64,000 nt of DNA. It comes from Candidatus Meridianibacter frigidus (lineage in GTDB: Bacteria > Vulcanimicrobiota > Vulcanimicrobiia > Vulcanimicrobiales > Vulcanimicrobiaceae). The DNA lies in the NCBI GenBank assembly GCA_003243975.1, contig QHBJ01000025.1, positions 62,001 to 126,000 of the forward strand, given 5' to 3'. The notes beneath the pieces were generated by a model, which was not told where the DNA came from, made no database searches, and saw nothing but the letters and a program-made list of their open reading frames with translations. Positions 16,294 through 25,378 of this stretch are shown here, one piece after another (the stretch's first letter is position 1; each line of letters begins with the position of its first letter). A program made the translations under genes and the position numbers.

Positions 16294-17042
16294 ACCAGAG
16301 TCTCTGCCAGAGCGACATCGCTCGCCCGGTCCACATTGACCCCCAACTCGGGGTAGGGCGTGATGATGGCACGCACACGCGCGCCTAATACTTGGGAGGC
16401 CCGGTCTTCTGCTTCTGCGATGCTCAGGCGGCGAAAGGCGAACTTCAACAAGGTGCGCCGCCCGAAGAGTGCCGCCAAACGCAGTGGATTCTTACGCGCC
16501 GCCCCCAGTCGTTCGATCACGGCGGCGAGCAGCGGGAAAACGCGCGGGCGGAGTGCCACAAAGCCGGTCCCGCAGTAGGTTCCTTCGCGCATGCGTGCCC
16601 ATGTGTGCGGCACTTGCGGAAAGCGCGCCTCGTGCACGGTGCGCTCCAGCGCCCCATACATTAGATCCGCATTGCAGCGCAGCGTATCGGCAACGAATGC
16701 TGCAGTCCCAGCGCCGCTTAGAACCGGTAAGTCTGAAGCGCTTACCAAAACGATGTCATCCGGGTTCAAACCCTCCAAGCCGCGCTCCAGCGAATCGCGA
16801 ATGCGCGCCCCGTCCGTCCGGCATTCATCGGCCAGCGCGAGCCCCGCGTCCGAATGTGTCCCCGAGGGGGCTACGACAATTATCTTGCCGATCGATTGCG
16901 ACGCGCGCAGCGCTTCCAGTGTACGCGTCACAAGCGCCTTGCCGCCGACGCGAACGAATGCCTTATTGGCTGCTCCGGGCTGCACCGCAGCAACTTCATC
17001 CGGCGCTCCGCCTGCCAATACCACCGCGGTTACGGCGCTCAC
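16290..17042 (-). CDS. MobA/IspD-like nucleotidyltransferase coupled to ispE
   Basis: A nucleotidyltransferase of the MobA-like NTP-transferase fold: AVVLAGGAPDEV at the N-terminus is the nucleotide-binding loop, NKAFVRVGGKALVTRTLEAL the following signature, and VSASDLPVLSG the metal-binding Asp region. It lacks the G-x-R-M-G of canonical IspD and MobA. The open frame continues far upstream, but the GTG at 17042 overlaps the ispE stop (GTGA) and starts SAVTAVVLAGG, so I take 250 aa as the true product. Coupling to ispE makes a role in isoprenoid synthesis (an IspD substitute) possible, but MobA-like or sugar-nucleotide activity is equally open. Confidence 0.8.
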   Translation of the reverse strand: MSAVTAVVLAGGAPDEVAAVQPGAANKAFVRVGGKALVTRTLEALRASQSIGKIIVVAPSGTHSDAGLALADECRTDGARIRDSLERGLEGLNPDDIVLVSASDLPVLSGAGTAAFVADTLRCNADLMYGALERTVHEARFPQVPHTWARMREGTYCGTGFVALRPRVFPLLAAVIERLGAARKNPLRLAALFGRRTLLKFAFRRLSIAEAEDRASQVLGARVRAIITPYPELGVNVDRASDVALAETLV

Positions 17043-17911
17043 GCGTTCGCCCACTGCGCGGCGCGGAGCAGCGGCGCCCTCAGGACGCGATGGCCCGGGG
17101 GCAATTGCAACCTCGTTGCCAGCGACTCGGCTGCCGCGCGATCCTCGCACAGCGCGAATACACAGGCGCCGGAGCCCGTGAGTGTTCCGGGCGTGCCCGC
17201 GTGTTCGAACGCAGCGAGCGCATGCGCGACTGCGGGGTACGCATCGGCGATTATGCTTTGAAAATCGTTGGAAAGAAGTGATGCCGCAGTCTTGAAATCG
17301 CCGCGTTGCACAGCTTCGCCCATGCGGATGCTTGCGGAGTTGGTTCGTTCGCGCGTGCGGTCCCCGCTTAGGTGGAGCCGGGCGTACGCCTGCGCGCTCG
17401 ATACGCGAACCGGTGGCACCAGAATGACGGCAAACCAAAGTGGGGGGTTTGCAAGGGCCGTCACGCGCTCGCCCGTTCCTTCGACCAACGCCGCGCCCTG
17501 CGTTAAGAAAAAGGGAACATCGGAGCCGAGGGCGCGTGCGATTGCCGGATAGTCGCAACCCTTAGTTGCCTTAATGCGCCCGGAGGCTGCCGCCAGCAGC
17601 ACGGCGGCCGCATCGCTGGAGCCGCCACCCAACCCCCCGCCCACAGGAATGTCTTTCCCCAAGAAAGCGTCGTAGCTTGCGCCAGCATCGATCGCACGCA
17701 GCGCTCGCTCGACGATGTTATCCTGCTCTAGCTCTTTCAAGTTGCAGCGGACCCGAACGCCGCTCGCGCCAGGCTCAAGGCGCAGTTCGTCGTGCAGGTC
17801 CAGCGGCACCATCACGCTGCGTAAGTTGTGGTGCCCCCCGCTTCCTTTGGAGAGAACTTCGAGCGTTAGATTCAATTTTGCCGGGGCGCGCAACGTTACG
17901 CTCGGTTCCAT
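17039..17911 (-). CDS. ispE: 4-diphosphocytidyl-2-C-methyl-D-erythritol kinase
   Basis: IspE phosphorylates CDP-methylerythritol in the MEP route to isoprenoids. It is a GHMP kinase: APAKLNLTLEV near the N-terminus, the ATP loop PVGGGLGGGSSDAAAVL, and LTGSGACVFAL near the C-terminus are all present. The ATG at 17911 (MEPSVTLRAPAKLNL) is taken as start. An upstream in-frame ATG would run into the divergent glycosidase gene. Its TGA overlaps the GTG of the nucleotidyltransferase. No other MEP gene is seen in the window. Confidence 0.94.
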   Translation of the reverse strand: MEPSVTLRAPAKLNLTLEVLSKGSGGHHNLRSVMVPLDLHDELRLEPGASGVRVRCNLKELEQDNIVERALRAIDAGASYDAFLGKDIPVGGGLGGGSSDAAAVLLAAASGRIKATKGCDYPAIARALGSDVPFFLTQGAALVEGTGERVTALANPPLWFAVILVPPVRVSSAQAYARLHLSGDRTRERTNSASIRMGEAVQRGDFKTAASLLSNDFQSIIADAYPAVAHALAAFEHAGTPGTLTGSGACVFALCEDRAAAESLATRLQLPPGHRVLRAPLLRAAQWANA

Positions 17912-17951
17912 CGGTGATTGCTGCGGCGCCGCCGCGCGGAGGGCCTGCGGA

Positions 17952-20414
17952 ATGCAAGGCGTAGAGGTGCGCATGGGTCCCGGCTACGACGCGCAGCGCA
18001 ACGAGTTCTGTGCCTACGTTCTCCCCGAAGCGCAGACGCCGTACGGGCTGCTCTTGGGGAACTATAAATCCTACGCGCAGTCGACGGCCAAGGGAGGCGT
18101 GCGCGGGCTTTGGGATGCCGACACCGATCAGATTATCTTCGGCACGCATCAAAGTGCGTACCGTTTGCGCGATTCCAATCAAACCTACTTCCCGCATCAA
18201 ATCTCCCGCGAGTTCACATTTCTTCCGTACGCACAAATATCCGAGTTTACGCTGGCAAACCGTCTCCACGTCACCGAAGCATTCTTCGTTCCGCACGGCC
18301 CCAAATACGATCGCGCGGTCGCTTTCGTGGTTGACGTTACGCTCTACAATCCCGGACGTGAATCGCTCGAAGTTTCGGCCTACCCCTGGGCGCTGCTGGT
18401 GGGCCAGCGCTTTTACGGCGAGCCGGAGCACGAAGTGCGCGCAACGGTGGACGGGCCTTTCATCACCTCGCGCAACGAACAGACCGGTGCGCAGCGTTGG
18501 TGGGGCGGATCACGCGAACCCAAAGCCGGCGTCGTGGCGGTGCGCGAACAAGTGCTTCTGCGCAACATGTCGCGGGGCGCGCTAAAGCCCGAAGAACATC
18601 TGGACGAGATTTCGCCGGCAATGGCCGAATGTGTCAGCCGCCGCATCTTCGGCGCCTTCGAGTACCGCATTGCCGTGGCACCGGGAGCGCGCGAAGCGCT
18701 GCGCATGGCGGTCGTCTTTCACAAAGATGGGGGCGAGCGGCCCAAAGCGCTGCTGTACGAGCTTCTGCACGACCCGAAAGCGCTGCACGATACACAGCGG
18801 TACTACGGAAACGCGCTCGCCGACGCGCGCTTCATGACGCCCTCCCCGGTGATAAGCCGTGGTGTCGTCTGGGCCAAGTGCAACATGCTGCGCGTGATTA
18901 AAGAGTATCCGCAGGGCTGGGGATCGACCAACTCGCCGCCCTCGGACATTCTCGTGTCACGCGACACGTCGTGGTTCGTGCACGGCTACGATTATTTTCT
19001 GCCGAAGTTCAGCCGCGATGCCATCGAACTTTTCAACCGGTTCGCCGACGAAAGCGGGCAGATGGTGGAGTACGTGCGCGGCGTCAACGGTTTCAAAACG
19101 TCGTACGACCTCAATATCAACGACGATACGCCCTTGCACTTGATCGCCATGCTGCATCACTACAATGCGACCCTGGACGAGGCGTGGGTGCGCGAATCTC
19201 AGCCGCTCATCATCAAGGTGGCCGACTATCTGCTCTCGCAGCGCGACGGCAACGGTTTGATATTCTGCAAGGCGGGCGGCGTCGACATGTTCGGGATCAG
19301 CTCGTGGCGTAACATCATTCCGTACTACACGCTAGACGGAGCCGTGACCGAAATAAACGCGGAAGCGGTCTTTGCGCTCGAGGCGGCGGCTATGCTTTGC
19401 GCGGTGGCCGGCGACAACGATCACTGGGAACGGTATTCCCGCGAAGCCCAAACCCTGCGTGAGAAGGTCATGCAGTTTCTCTTCAATGACGACACTGGCG
19501 CCTTCGTCCTCAATTACGATCAGGATCAAAACTATCAAGACAACTTTACGGCCGATGAAGTCTTCCCGGTTATGTTTGATGTGGCCGCCGGGGGACAGCG
19601 GCGTGCAATTCTCAAACGTCTGAGCGAAACCGACTTCGTAACGCCCGTCGGCTTGCGCACAATATCGACCGCGGACTCGTGGTATTTTCCGTCGCATGGC
19701 TTCGGGCTCTTGGGCGGTGTGTGGCCCGATCTGACGCTGTGGTTCGCTTTCGCCCTGGCGCGCAACGGCATGACGGACCCGGCGGTAAGCTGGCTTGAGG
19801 CCATCTACGAAGCGATGGAAGCGGGTAGTCCGCGTAATACGGTGCCCGGTGAATTCGGCGAGTGGTTTGACGGCGGTTCGCTGACCAATCGCGGCATGTA
19901 CCTCTCGCCGTGGACCGGTGCGAAGTATCTATGGGCCGTTGCAGAGACCGTAGGGGGGCTCGATGGATATCGCACAAGCGGGCGACCGCATCTCGTTCCC
20001 TTGGCGCCGAAGGGCTGGGAGTGGGTAGCGGGTGTGCGCGTGCACTGGGGCGGTCAGCGTTGCACGTATGTTATCGATCTTCGCAATCGTGTTGTGTATG
20101 GCAGCATGCCGGAGCTTTCGGCGGAAGAGCCGTATCGCTGCGTCTACGCAGGCCGCGACGTGAGCGATGAGGTGAGAACTTCGCCGGCCGACGTCGGCGC
20201 GGTGGCATTTGAAGATGAGATGGGTGCGGTGCGCTGTTTCCTGTGCAATCTCAACGACCGAATGCGCACGGCGAGCGTGGAGTTTCGAGACGTCAGCAAA
20301 CGCGTACGCTTGGCGCCCGGTGAGATGCTTCAGATTCATTTGGTCGGCGAGCCGTTCGAGCGCGAGGCCTCCGCGATGCAGCGCGACACCCCGAAACGTT
20401 TAGTTCCCGCCTAG
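17952..20414 (+). CDS. Six-hairpin (alpha/alpha-barrel) glycosidase, GDE/GH15-like
   Basis: A large cytoplasmic-looking carbohydrate enzyme of 820 aa with no signal peptide. The N-terminal 260 residues look like a beta-sandwich domain; the middle part (about 310-680) has features of an alpha/alpha six-hairpin glycosidase (DTSWFVHGYDYFLPKF, TPLHLIAMLHHY, DGAVTEINAEAVFALEAAAM, FTADEVFPVMFD, PGEFGEWFDGGSL). Related families include amylo-1,6-glucosidase, GH15 and cellobiose-phosphorylase-like proteins; I cannot assign one. The ATG at 17952 has GGAGGG at 17938-17943, eight bases upstream. A longer frame from 17715 lies inside antisense ispE and is rejected. Glycogen or trehalose handling is possible but unproven. 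Confidence 0.82.
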   Translation: MQGVEVRMGPGYDAQRNEFCAYVLPEAQTPYGLLLGNYKSYAQSTAKGGVRGLWDADTDQIIFGTHQSAYRLRDSNQTYFPHQISREFTFLPYAQISEFTLANRLHVTEAFFVPHGPKYDRAVAFVVDVTLYNPGRESLEVSAYPWALLVGQRFYGEPEHEVRATVDGPFITSRNEQTGAQRWWGGSREPKAGVVAVREQVLLRNMSRGALKPEEHLDEISPAMAECVSRRIFGAFEYRIAVAPGAREALRMAVVFHKDGGERPKALLYELLHDPKALHDTQRYYGNALADARFMTPSPVISRGVVWAKCNMLRVIKEYPQGWGSTNSPPSDILVSRDTSWFVHGYDYFLPKFSRDAIELFNRFADESGQMVEYVRGVNGFKTSYDLNINDDTPLHLIAMLHHYNATLDEAWVRESQPLIIKVADYLLSQRDGNGLIFCKAGGVDMFGISSWRNIIPYYTLDGAVTEINAEAVFALEAAAMLCAVAGDNDHWERYSREAQTLREKVMQFLFNDDTGAFVLNYDQDQNYQDNFTADEVFPVMFDVAAGGQRRAILKRLSETDFVTPVGLRTISTADSWYFPSHGFGLLGGVWPDLTLWFAFALARNGMTDPAVSWLEAIYEAMEAGSPRNTVPGEFGEWFDGGSLTNRGMYLSPWTGAKYLWAVAETVGGLDGYRTSGRPHLVPLAPKGWEWVAGVRVHWGGQRCTYVIDLRNRVVYGSMPELSAEEPYRCVYAGRDVSDEVRTSPADVGAVAFEDEMGAVRCFLCNLNDRMRTASVEFRDVSKRVRLAPGEMLQIHLVGEPFEREASAMQRDTPKRLVPA

Positions 20415-20466
20415 TATCGCACTCAGAGGACTCTGCTTGGCCCGTGCGCCATACTGGTAGGTTCGC

Positions 20467-20985
20467 ATGGGAGATTTGGGGAGCCGCCGCACCAGCTTTA
20501 TCTTGCTGGGTGCCGCAGCGGTGCTACTTCTGGCCATTTTCATCGGTAGCCGTATGGGCAACCGTGTGATCACGCGCGCCACCGAGCTGGGCCAAACCGG
20601 TGTGGGCAACAGCGTCATTGCGACTCCGACGCCCGACCCAAACGAGGCCAAACCCTACGGTCCGAACTGGAAGCGTACGCAGATTCTGGCGGCCGCACCC
20701 GATCCGGGCTTTCCCGACCCGCGCGTGCCCCCGGTGGCACCCCCAACCCCCGCTCCAACACCGAAGTTCACCGTCCCACCCACCGCTAAACCCGTGCCGG
20801 TGGCCGTACCGACGCCCACCCCGACAGCCACGCCCAACAAGAATCTGCCGATTTGGCGGCAAGCCAAGCCGCTGCCCATCGGCAGCAATGCGCCCAGCGC
20901 TTCGCCGGGTGCCAGCCCCTCTGCGGGACCGCCCTCGCCGGAGCCCTCGCCGGTGGGCGGACCTCCCAGCCCTCCTCCCGGTTAG
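20467..20985 (+). CDS. Single-pass membrane protein with proline-rich tail
   Basis: I do not recognise a family. Residues 1-8 are short and polar with two Arg, followed by a hydrophobic membrane segment at about 10-27 (FILLGAAAVLLLAIFI). The remaining 140 residues are low complexity, rich in Pro, Ala, Thr and Ser, with repeated PTPTPT- and PSP-like runs. Such proteins often span periplasm or cell wall as flexible linkers. The gene has ordinary coding start and stop positions between the glycosidase and pdxS and is not overlapped by another real gene. A six-frame search also gives long antisense frames here, which is expected of GC-rich repeats. Confidence 0.65.
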   Translation: MGDLGSRRTSFILLGAAAVLLLAIFIGSRMGNRVITRATELGQTGVGNSVIATPTPDPNEAKPYGPNWKRTQILAAAPDPGFPDPRVPPVAPPTPAPTPKFTVPPTAKPVPVAVPTPTPTATPNKNLPIWRQAKPLPIGSNAPSASPGASPSAGPPSPEPSPVGGPPSPPPG

Positions 20986-21048
20986 GCGCAATCGCAACCG
21001 CCGAGCTTTCGCAGCGCATCTATTGGAGCGGGCTGATACGATAGATAG

Positions 21049-21939
21049 ATGGACACCAAGACCGGGACCCTGACCGTCAAGCGCGGCTTGGCACAGATGC
21101 TCAAGGGCGGCGTCATCATGGACGTCGTCACGCCCGAGCATGCTGCGATTGCCGAAGAAGCCGGTGCGGTCGCGGTGATGGCGCTGGAACGGATCCCCGC
21201 AGACATCCGCGCGGCCGGCGGCGTGGCGCGCATGAGCGATTTGCAGCTCGTGCAGCGCATTATGGATGCCGTGACCATTCCGGTCATGGCTAAGGTCCGA
21301 ATCGGCCACTTTGCCGAGGCCCAAGCGCTGCAAGAGCTGGGTGTTGATTTCATCGACGAGTCCGAAGTGCTCACGCCGGCCGACGACAAGTACCATTGCG
21401 CCAAAGAGGGCTTCACCATTCCCTTTGTGTGCGGCGCGCGCGATCTCGGTGAGGCGCTGCGACGGATCGCCGAAGGCGCAGCTATGATTCGCAGCAAGGG
21501 TGAAGCGGGCAGCGGCAACATTGTCGAGGCCGTGCGGCACATGCGTTCCATCAACGACTCGATTAAAGAACTCACCGTGCTGCCGAAAGAGGAGTTGGTT
21601 GCGCGAGCGCGCGATCTTGGCGCACCGCTGGAGTTGGTACGAGAAGTGGCGCGGCTCGGGAAACTGCCGGTGGTGCTGTTCTGTGCGGGCGGGGTTTCAA
21701 CGCCTGCCGATGCGGCGCTCATGATGCAACTCGGTGCCGAGGGCATCTTTGTCGGGAGCGGCATCTTTAAGTCCAGCAACCCGGCGGCGTTCGCAAAAGC
21801 CATTGTTGATGCGACCACCCATTACGGGGACCCCAAGGTTGTCGTGGCGGCTTCGAAGTCGCTCTCGGGCACTGCTATGGAAGGTCTCGACGTGCGCAAA
21901 CTGCCTGAATCCGAACTTTTGGCCGCGCGCGGCAACTAA
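21049..21939 (+). CDS. pdxS: Pyridoxal 5'-phosphate synthase subunit PdxS
   Basis: PdxS makes PLP directly from ribose 5-phosphate, glyceraldehyde 3-phosphate and ammonia supplied by PdxT. The TIM-barrel protein starts [32 protein letters not shown] carries the lysine that binds the pentose, and [20 protein letters not shown] the second active-site lysine. [12 protein letters not shown] is the phosphate site. 296 aa is standard. pdxT follows after three bases. PLP is used by GcvP, BioA, BioF and the decarboxylase found in this window. Confidence 0.97.
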   Translation: MDTKTGTLTVKRGLAQMLKGGVIMDVVTPEHAAIAEEAGAVAVMALERIPADIRAAGGVARMSDLQLVQRIMDAVTIPVMAKVRIGHFAEAQALQELGVDFIDESEVLTPADDKYHCAKEGFTIPFVCGARDLGEALRRIAEGAAMIRSKGEAGSGNIVEAVRHMRSINDSIKELTVLPKEELVARARDLGAPLELVREVARLGKLPVVLFCAGGVSTPADAALMMQLGAEGIFVGSGIFKSSNPAAFAKAIVDATTHYGDPKVVVAASKSLSGTAMEGLDVRKLPESELLAARGN

Positions 21940-21942
21940 CTC

Positions 21943-22545
21943 ATGATCGGCGTGCTGGGCGTCCAAGGCGATGTCATCGAGCATCTCAATGCGTTGGACC
22001 GCTGCGGCGTGCGCGCATCGGTGGTGAAATCGGCTCCCGAGCTCAGCCGCTGCGAAGGCTTGATCCTTCCCGGTGGCGAGTCCACGACCGTAATGAAGTT
22101 GTTGCAGCGATGCGATTTGATTGAACCGATCGCGCAGCGGGTACGCACGGGAATGCCGTTTTGGGGGACGTGCATGGGGATGATTCTTGCAGCCCGCGAG
22201 CTTGCGGGCTTCCCCGATCAGGCGACGTTGGACTTGCTTGACGTAACCGTGCGGCGCAACGCTTTCGGACGGCAAGTTGCCTCGGCGGAAGTCAAGTTGA
22301 GCATACCGGTCTTAGGTTCGCCGGCGTTTCCGGCCGTTTTCATTCGGGCGCCTTGGATCGAGCGGGTGGGTTCCGGCGTCGAGGTGCTCGCACAGTTGGA
22401 TGGCCGTCCGGTAATGGTCCGGCAGGGCAATGTGCTTGGGACTTCCTTTCACCCGGAACTTACCGGCGATCTCCGCCTGCACCGCTATTTCATCGAAATC
22501 GGTAAGGCATCGGGTGCGATAGGGAAGCCCGCCGCCACCGCTTAA
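21943..22545 (+). CDS. pdxT: Pyridoxal 5'-phosphate synthase glutaminase subunit PdxT
   Basis: PdxT is the glutaminase that delivers ammonia to PdxS. GVLGVQGDVIEH opens the protein, LPGGEST forms the oxyanion region, FWGTCMGM contains the nucleophile Cys77 (GTCMGM in place of the commoner GTCAGM) and GTSFHPELT holds the His-Glu pair of the triad. It begins three bases after pdxS and its length of 200 aa is typical. Confidence 0.96.
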   Translation: MIGVLGVQGDVIEHLNALDRCGVRASVVKSAPELSRCEGLILPGGESTTVMKLLQRCDLIEPIAQRVRTGMPFWGTCMGMILAARELAGFPDQATLDLLDVTVRRNAFGRQVASAEVKLSIPVLGSPAFPAVFIRAPWIERVGSGVEVLAQLDGRPVMVRQGNVLGTSFHPELTGDLRLHRYFIEIGKASGAIGKPAATA

Positions 22546-22557
22546 CCCTCCCTCAAG

Positions 22558-22848
22558 ATGTCTTCGCAAGCGCCTTCAAAAGACGCCGAAGCGGCGGGTT
22601 TTCAAGGACAGATTCCCGCCGTCGAGCCTCTGCTGACCGAAGTAATCGCCACTCTGTCGCTTGCGGCGCACGCGTATCTATCGCAAGATGAAAAGCAGCC
22701 GGATCTTCAATCGGCCGAGATTGCTATCGACGTGGCCAGCGCCAGCTTCGAACGGGTCAAAGAAAGACTCAGGCCGCAAGAGCGGTTAGCGATCACGCAG
22801 ATGCTAACCGAAACGAGGTTGACCTTCGTAAAGAAGCGGGGCCTGTAA
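22558..22848 (+). CDS. DUF1844-like small protein
   Basis: A 96-residue helical protein. The stretch LLTEVIATLSLAAHAYLSQ followed by DLQSAEIAIDVASASFERVKERLRPQERLAITQMLTETR has the layout of DUF1844 proteins (hydrophobic helix, then a polar helix pair ending near a basic C-terminus). It starts 12 bases after pdxT and so probably belongs to the same transcript. The function of DUF1844 proteins is not known. Confidence 0.65.
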   Translation: MSSQAPSKDAEAAGFQGQIPAVEPLLTEVIATLSLAAHAYLSQDEKQPDLQSAEIAIDVASASFERVKERLRPQERLAITQMLTETRLTFVKKRGL

Positions 22849-22883
22849 ATGGCGCCGCTTTCTGTTAGAGCATCGGGTCAGCC

Positions 22884-23411
22884 GTGAGCGAAGTTCTCGT
22901 GCTAAATTTTACCTACGAAGCGCTGAACATCACGAACTTCCAGCGCGCGGTCAAGCTGATCTTCTCCGGCAAAGCGGAGATCGTGCACGGCCGAGAGCGC
23001 GTGCTGCATTCAACCACGTTCGAGATGAGGATGCCGTCGATCATCCGGATGCTGTACTACATCAAGCGTCCCATGCAAAAAGTGGCGCTCACCAAGAAGA
23101 ATATCTTGTTGCGCGACGACTACACCTGCCAGTATTGCGACACCCGCGGAGAACGGTTGATGACGGTGGATCACGTCATTCCGCGGAGTAAAGGCGGCCC
23201 TTCGACCTGGGAAAATTTGGTGTGCGCGTGCATGTATTGCAACAACCGCAAGAACAACCGCAGCCCCGCGCACGCCAACATGCAGTTAAAGCGTAAACCC
23301 AAGCAACCCAAATATATCCCATGGATTCAAATCAAACGCAATACGCTGCCCGGCGAATGGCATAAGTTCCTGTTCCTGTACAACGTATCGATCGACGAAC
23401 GAATTGAATAG
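22884..23411 (+). CDS. HNH endonuclease
   Basis: An HNH nuclease of the type common as a single-copy chromosomal gene in many bacteria. CQYC (82-85) and CMYC (116-119) are the zinc cysteine pairs. VDHVIPRSKGG holds the first His of the HNH motif with Asp96-His97, and ENLV holds the conserved Asn111. The N-terminal 60 residues (VLVLNFTYEALNITNFQRAV) are a distinct domain usual in this subfamily. The GTG start at 22884 is the only start consistent with that N-terminus. The physiological target is unknown. Confidence 0.9.
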   Translation: MSEVLVLNFTYEALNITNFQRAVKLIFSGKAEIVHGRERVLHSTTFEMRMPSIIRMLYYIKRPMQKVALTKKNILLRDDYTCQYCDTRGERLMTVDHVIPRSKGGPSTWENLVCACMYCNNRKNNRSPAHANMQLKRKPKQPKYIPWIQIKRNTLPGEWHKFLFLYNVSIDERIE

Positions 23412-24150
23412 TAGGAGCGTTCCGGCTCTCACCTTCATGGTGGGGTGTATCGCGATCAGCGCATTGCCAGGGATCGCGGGCGCAGCGCCTCCAAATGCGC
23501 CGCGTATCAATGCCGAGGGAACCTTTACTGATGCGGCCAGCTGAATCTACAAAGAAGGTAACGGTACCTTTTCCCTTGGAAATCAAGTTCTTGGGACCAA
23601 TGAGAGAATCGTCTTGCCGCCGCCTGCTGCGAAGGACGGGCAGCAGGTAGTTGGAGTCAATCGAAATCGTCATGGTATGGACACGTACGGATACCCCTTA
23701 CGCGTGTCACTACTGGATAAAGTTTTTGCCAACAACTTTAAAGTCGATATCAACGTTTCAAATGGCCGGGATATCTACAAGTATGCGCCGGGTGATCTTT
23801 TCGCAAAAGAAACGCGAATATCGGGCGGCGGCACGGCTAAGTATAATGCCTTCGGTCCAGTCGCCACGGATGCAATTATTCCGCCGCAATTTAAACCCGC
23901 TTACGACTTTGTCATAAATGCGTTGAAAGCAGTCGGCAATATGCCCGAAGACCAAAGAAACATTGCGCGTTACCATATGCTCTTTATTGAAACGGATGAT
24001 GTAATTTGGATTGAATTGGGACCCTTGTGGGCAACTGATGAACTGCCTCATCTCGGCTGCCAAACAAAACTTGGGCGCGACATGGTCTTCGGGTACGACA
24101 AGAACGCGCCGAAAGAACGTTCCGGCGGTCTGTTTCTGCAATGTTTTTGA
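23404..24150 (+). pseudogene. Secreted-protein gene interrupted by a single in-frame TGA
   Basis: Reading one frame across this stretch gives a signal-peptide-like N-terminus (from a TTG at 23404 or an ATG at 23437: MVGCIAISALPGIAGA), about 20 more residues, a TGA at 23542-23544, and then 201 further codons to the TGA ending at 24150. The residues around the stop read TFTDAAS-stop-IYKEGNGT, so the stop looks like a TGG tryptophan codon changed by one base. The downstream part by itself opens only at a TTG (23614). TGA is an ordinary stop elsewhere in the window. The family is not recognised; base composition looks less GC-rich than neighbours. Alternatives are read error or programmed read-through. 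Confidence 0.6.
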
Positions 24151-24172
24151 CTCCAGCTGAGTAAGAATTTCG

Positions 24173-25378
24173 GTGTTATGGCTGCCCTTTACGCAGATGG
24201 CGGGGTTCGACGCCGGTGCGCGCAGGTTCGTGCGCGGCGAGGGCAACTATCTTTTTGACGAGCGTGGAAACCGGTTGCTCGACGCGGTTTCCTCGATTTG
24301 GACGACCCTGCACGGACACTGCCACCCCTACATTATCGAATGCATTAGCAAACAAGCTGCGAAGTTAGATCACTCAACCCTTTTGGGGGCGACAAATCCG
24401 GCGGCCGAGGAGCTCGCGGCTCGGCTGTGCCTGTTGGCCAACATGCATGCGGCGTTCTTTTCGGGCGACGGTGCGAGCGCCGTTGAGGCGGCGTTGAAGA
24501 TGGCGCTGCAGTTTTGGCAAAACCAAGGGCAGTCCCACCGCAACCGATTCGTGCATCTGCGCGACTCTTACCACGGCGATACGGCGGGCGCAATGAGCGT
24601 TTCCGACATCGAACTTTTTAAGGGTCGCTTCACAGGCCTAACGTTCTCGTCAGCCACCTACGATGGTTTCGCCGAGTTGAGGTTGGACGACGTCGCAGCC
24701 GTGATCGTCGAACCGATCGTGCAGGCAGCTGCGGGCATGCGTATTGTGCCGTCCGAAACGTACGCGAAGCTCCCCGATATGGACGCGCTCTTGATCGTGG
24801 ATGAGATCGCGACGGGGTTCGGGCGTACCGGCACCATGTTCGCCCACGAACAGCTCGGCGGCTTAAAGCCCGATTTGCTGGTGTTGGGCAAAGGTCTTTC
24901 CGGTGGCACAGTGGCGCTTTCAGCGACTTTGGCCACGAGCAGCGTGTACGAATCGTTCCTCGGGGATTTTTCCAAACAGAAGCACCTATTTCACGGACAT
25001 AGTTACGCCGGCAATCCGATTGCGTGTGCTGCCGCGCTGGCTTCCCTCGATATCTTCGAACGCAACGATGTTCTCGGGCACGTAGCGACCATGTCACGCG
25101 AAACGCGTGACTCGTCACAACGTCTTGCTATCCGCGACGACGTGACGGACGTTCGCGGCGCCGGATTGATGTACGCAGTTCAGGTTGACGCCGCTCGAAT
25201 CGCTGAAGGCGCCGGTCCCCCCGCCGCGTGGCGCATTGCAGAAAGGTTGTATGAACGCGGGTTTTTTACACGGCCGATCGGTGAAGCGATTCAATTCGTA
25301 CCGCCGCTGAGCATCGAGGTCAAAGAGATAGGCGCTTTCTTCGACGCGTTGGAACAGGTTTTAGATGAGCTATCTTGA
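24173..25378 (+). CDS. bioA: Adenosylmethionine-8-amino-7-oxononanoate aminotransferase
   Basis: BioA converts 8-amino-7-oxononanoate (KAPA) to diaminopelargonate using S-adenosylmethionine as amino donor, the second step of biotin ring assembly. The N-terminal WLPFTQM is diagnostic of BioA. SGDGASAVEAALKMA and DSYHGDTAGAMSV are the PLP-phosphate regions, IVDEIATGFGRTGTMFA precedes the PLP lysine, and LLVLGKGLSGG puts that lysine at residue 240. 401 aa. The start is a GTG at 24173. The 3' end overlaps bioF by 14 bp in the operon bioA-bioF-bioD-bioB. Confidence 0.95.
   Translation: MLWLPFTQMAGFDAGARRFVRGEGNYLFDERGNRLLDAVSSIWTTLHGHCHPYIIECISKQAAKLDHSTLLGATNPAAEELAARLCLLANMHAAFFSGDGASAVEAALKMALQFWQNQGQSHRNRFVHLRDSYHGDTAGAMSVSDIELFKGRFTGLTFSSATYDGFAELRLDDVAAVIVEPIVQAAAGMRIVPSETYAKLPDMDALLIVDEIATGFGRTGTMFAHEQLGGLKPDLLVLGKGLSGGTVALSATLATSSVYESFLGDFSKQKHLFHGHSYAGNPIACAAALASLDIFERNDVLGHVATMSRETRDSSQRLAIRDDVTDVRGAGLMYAVQVDAARIAEGAGPPAAWRIAERLYERGFFTRPIGEAIQFVPPLSIEVKEIGAFFDALEQVLDELS

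Noticed and set aside
17043-17558. N-terminal extension of the nucleotidyltransferase ORF
   Set aside because: It is low-complexity Arg/Ala-rich and overlaps ispE in another frame on the same strand.
17715-17951. Upstream extension of the glycosidase ORF
   Set aside because: The extra 79 residues are antisense to ispE and lack family features; a good ribosome-binding site marks the ATG at 17952.
20524-21540. A 338-aa antisense frame over the Pro-rich protein and pdxS
   Set aside because: It is a shadow of real genes in GC-rich DNA; composition is repetitive and it overlaps the well-supported pdxS.
23542-23544. TGA read as tryptophan throughout (alternative genetic code)
   Set aside because: TGA ends many clearly full-length genes here, such as nudix, tmk, bioD-region genes and lpdA, so a recoded genome is not supported.
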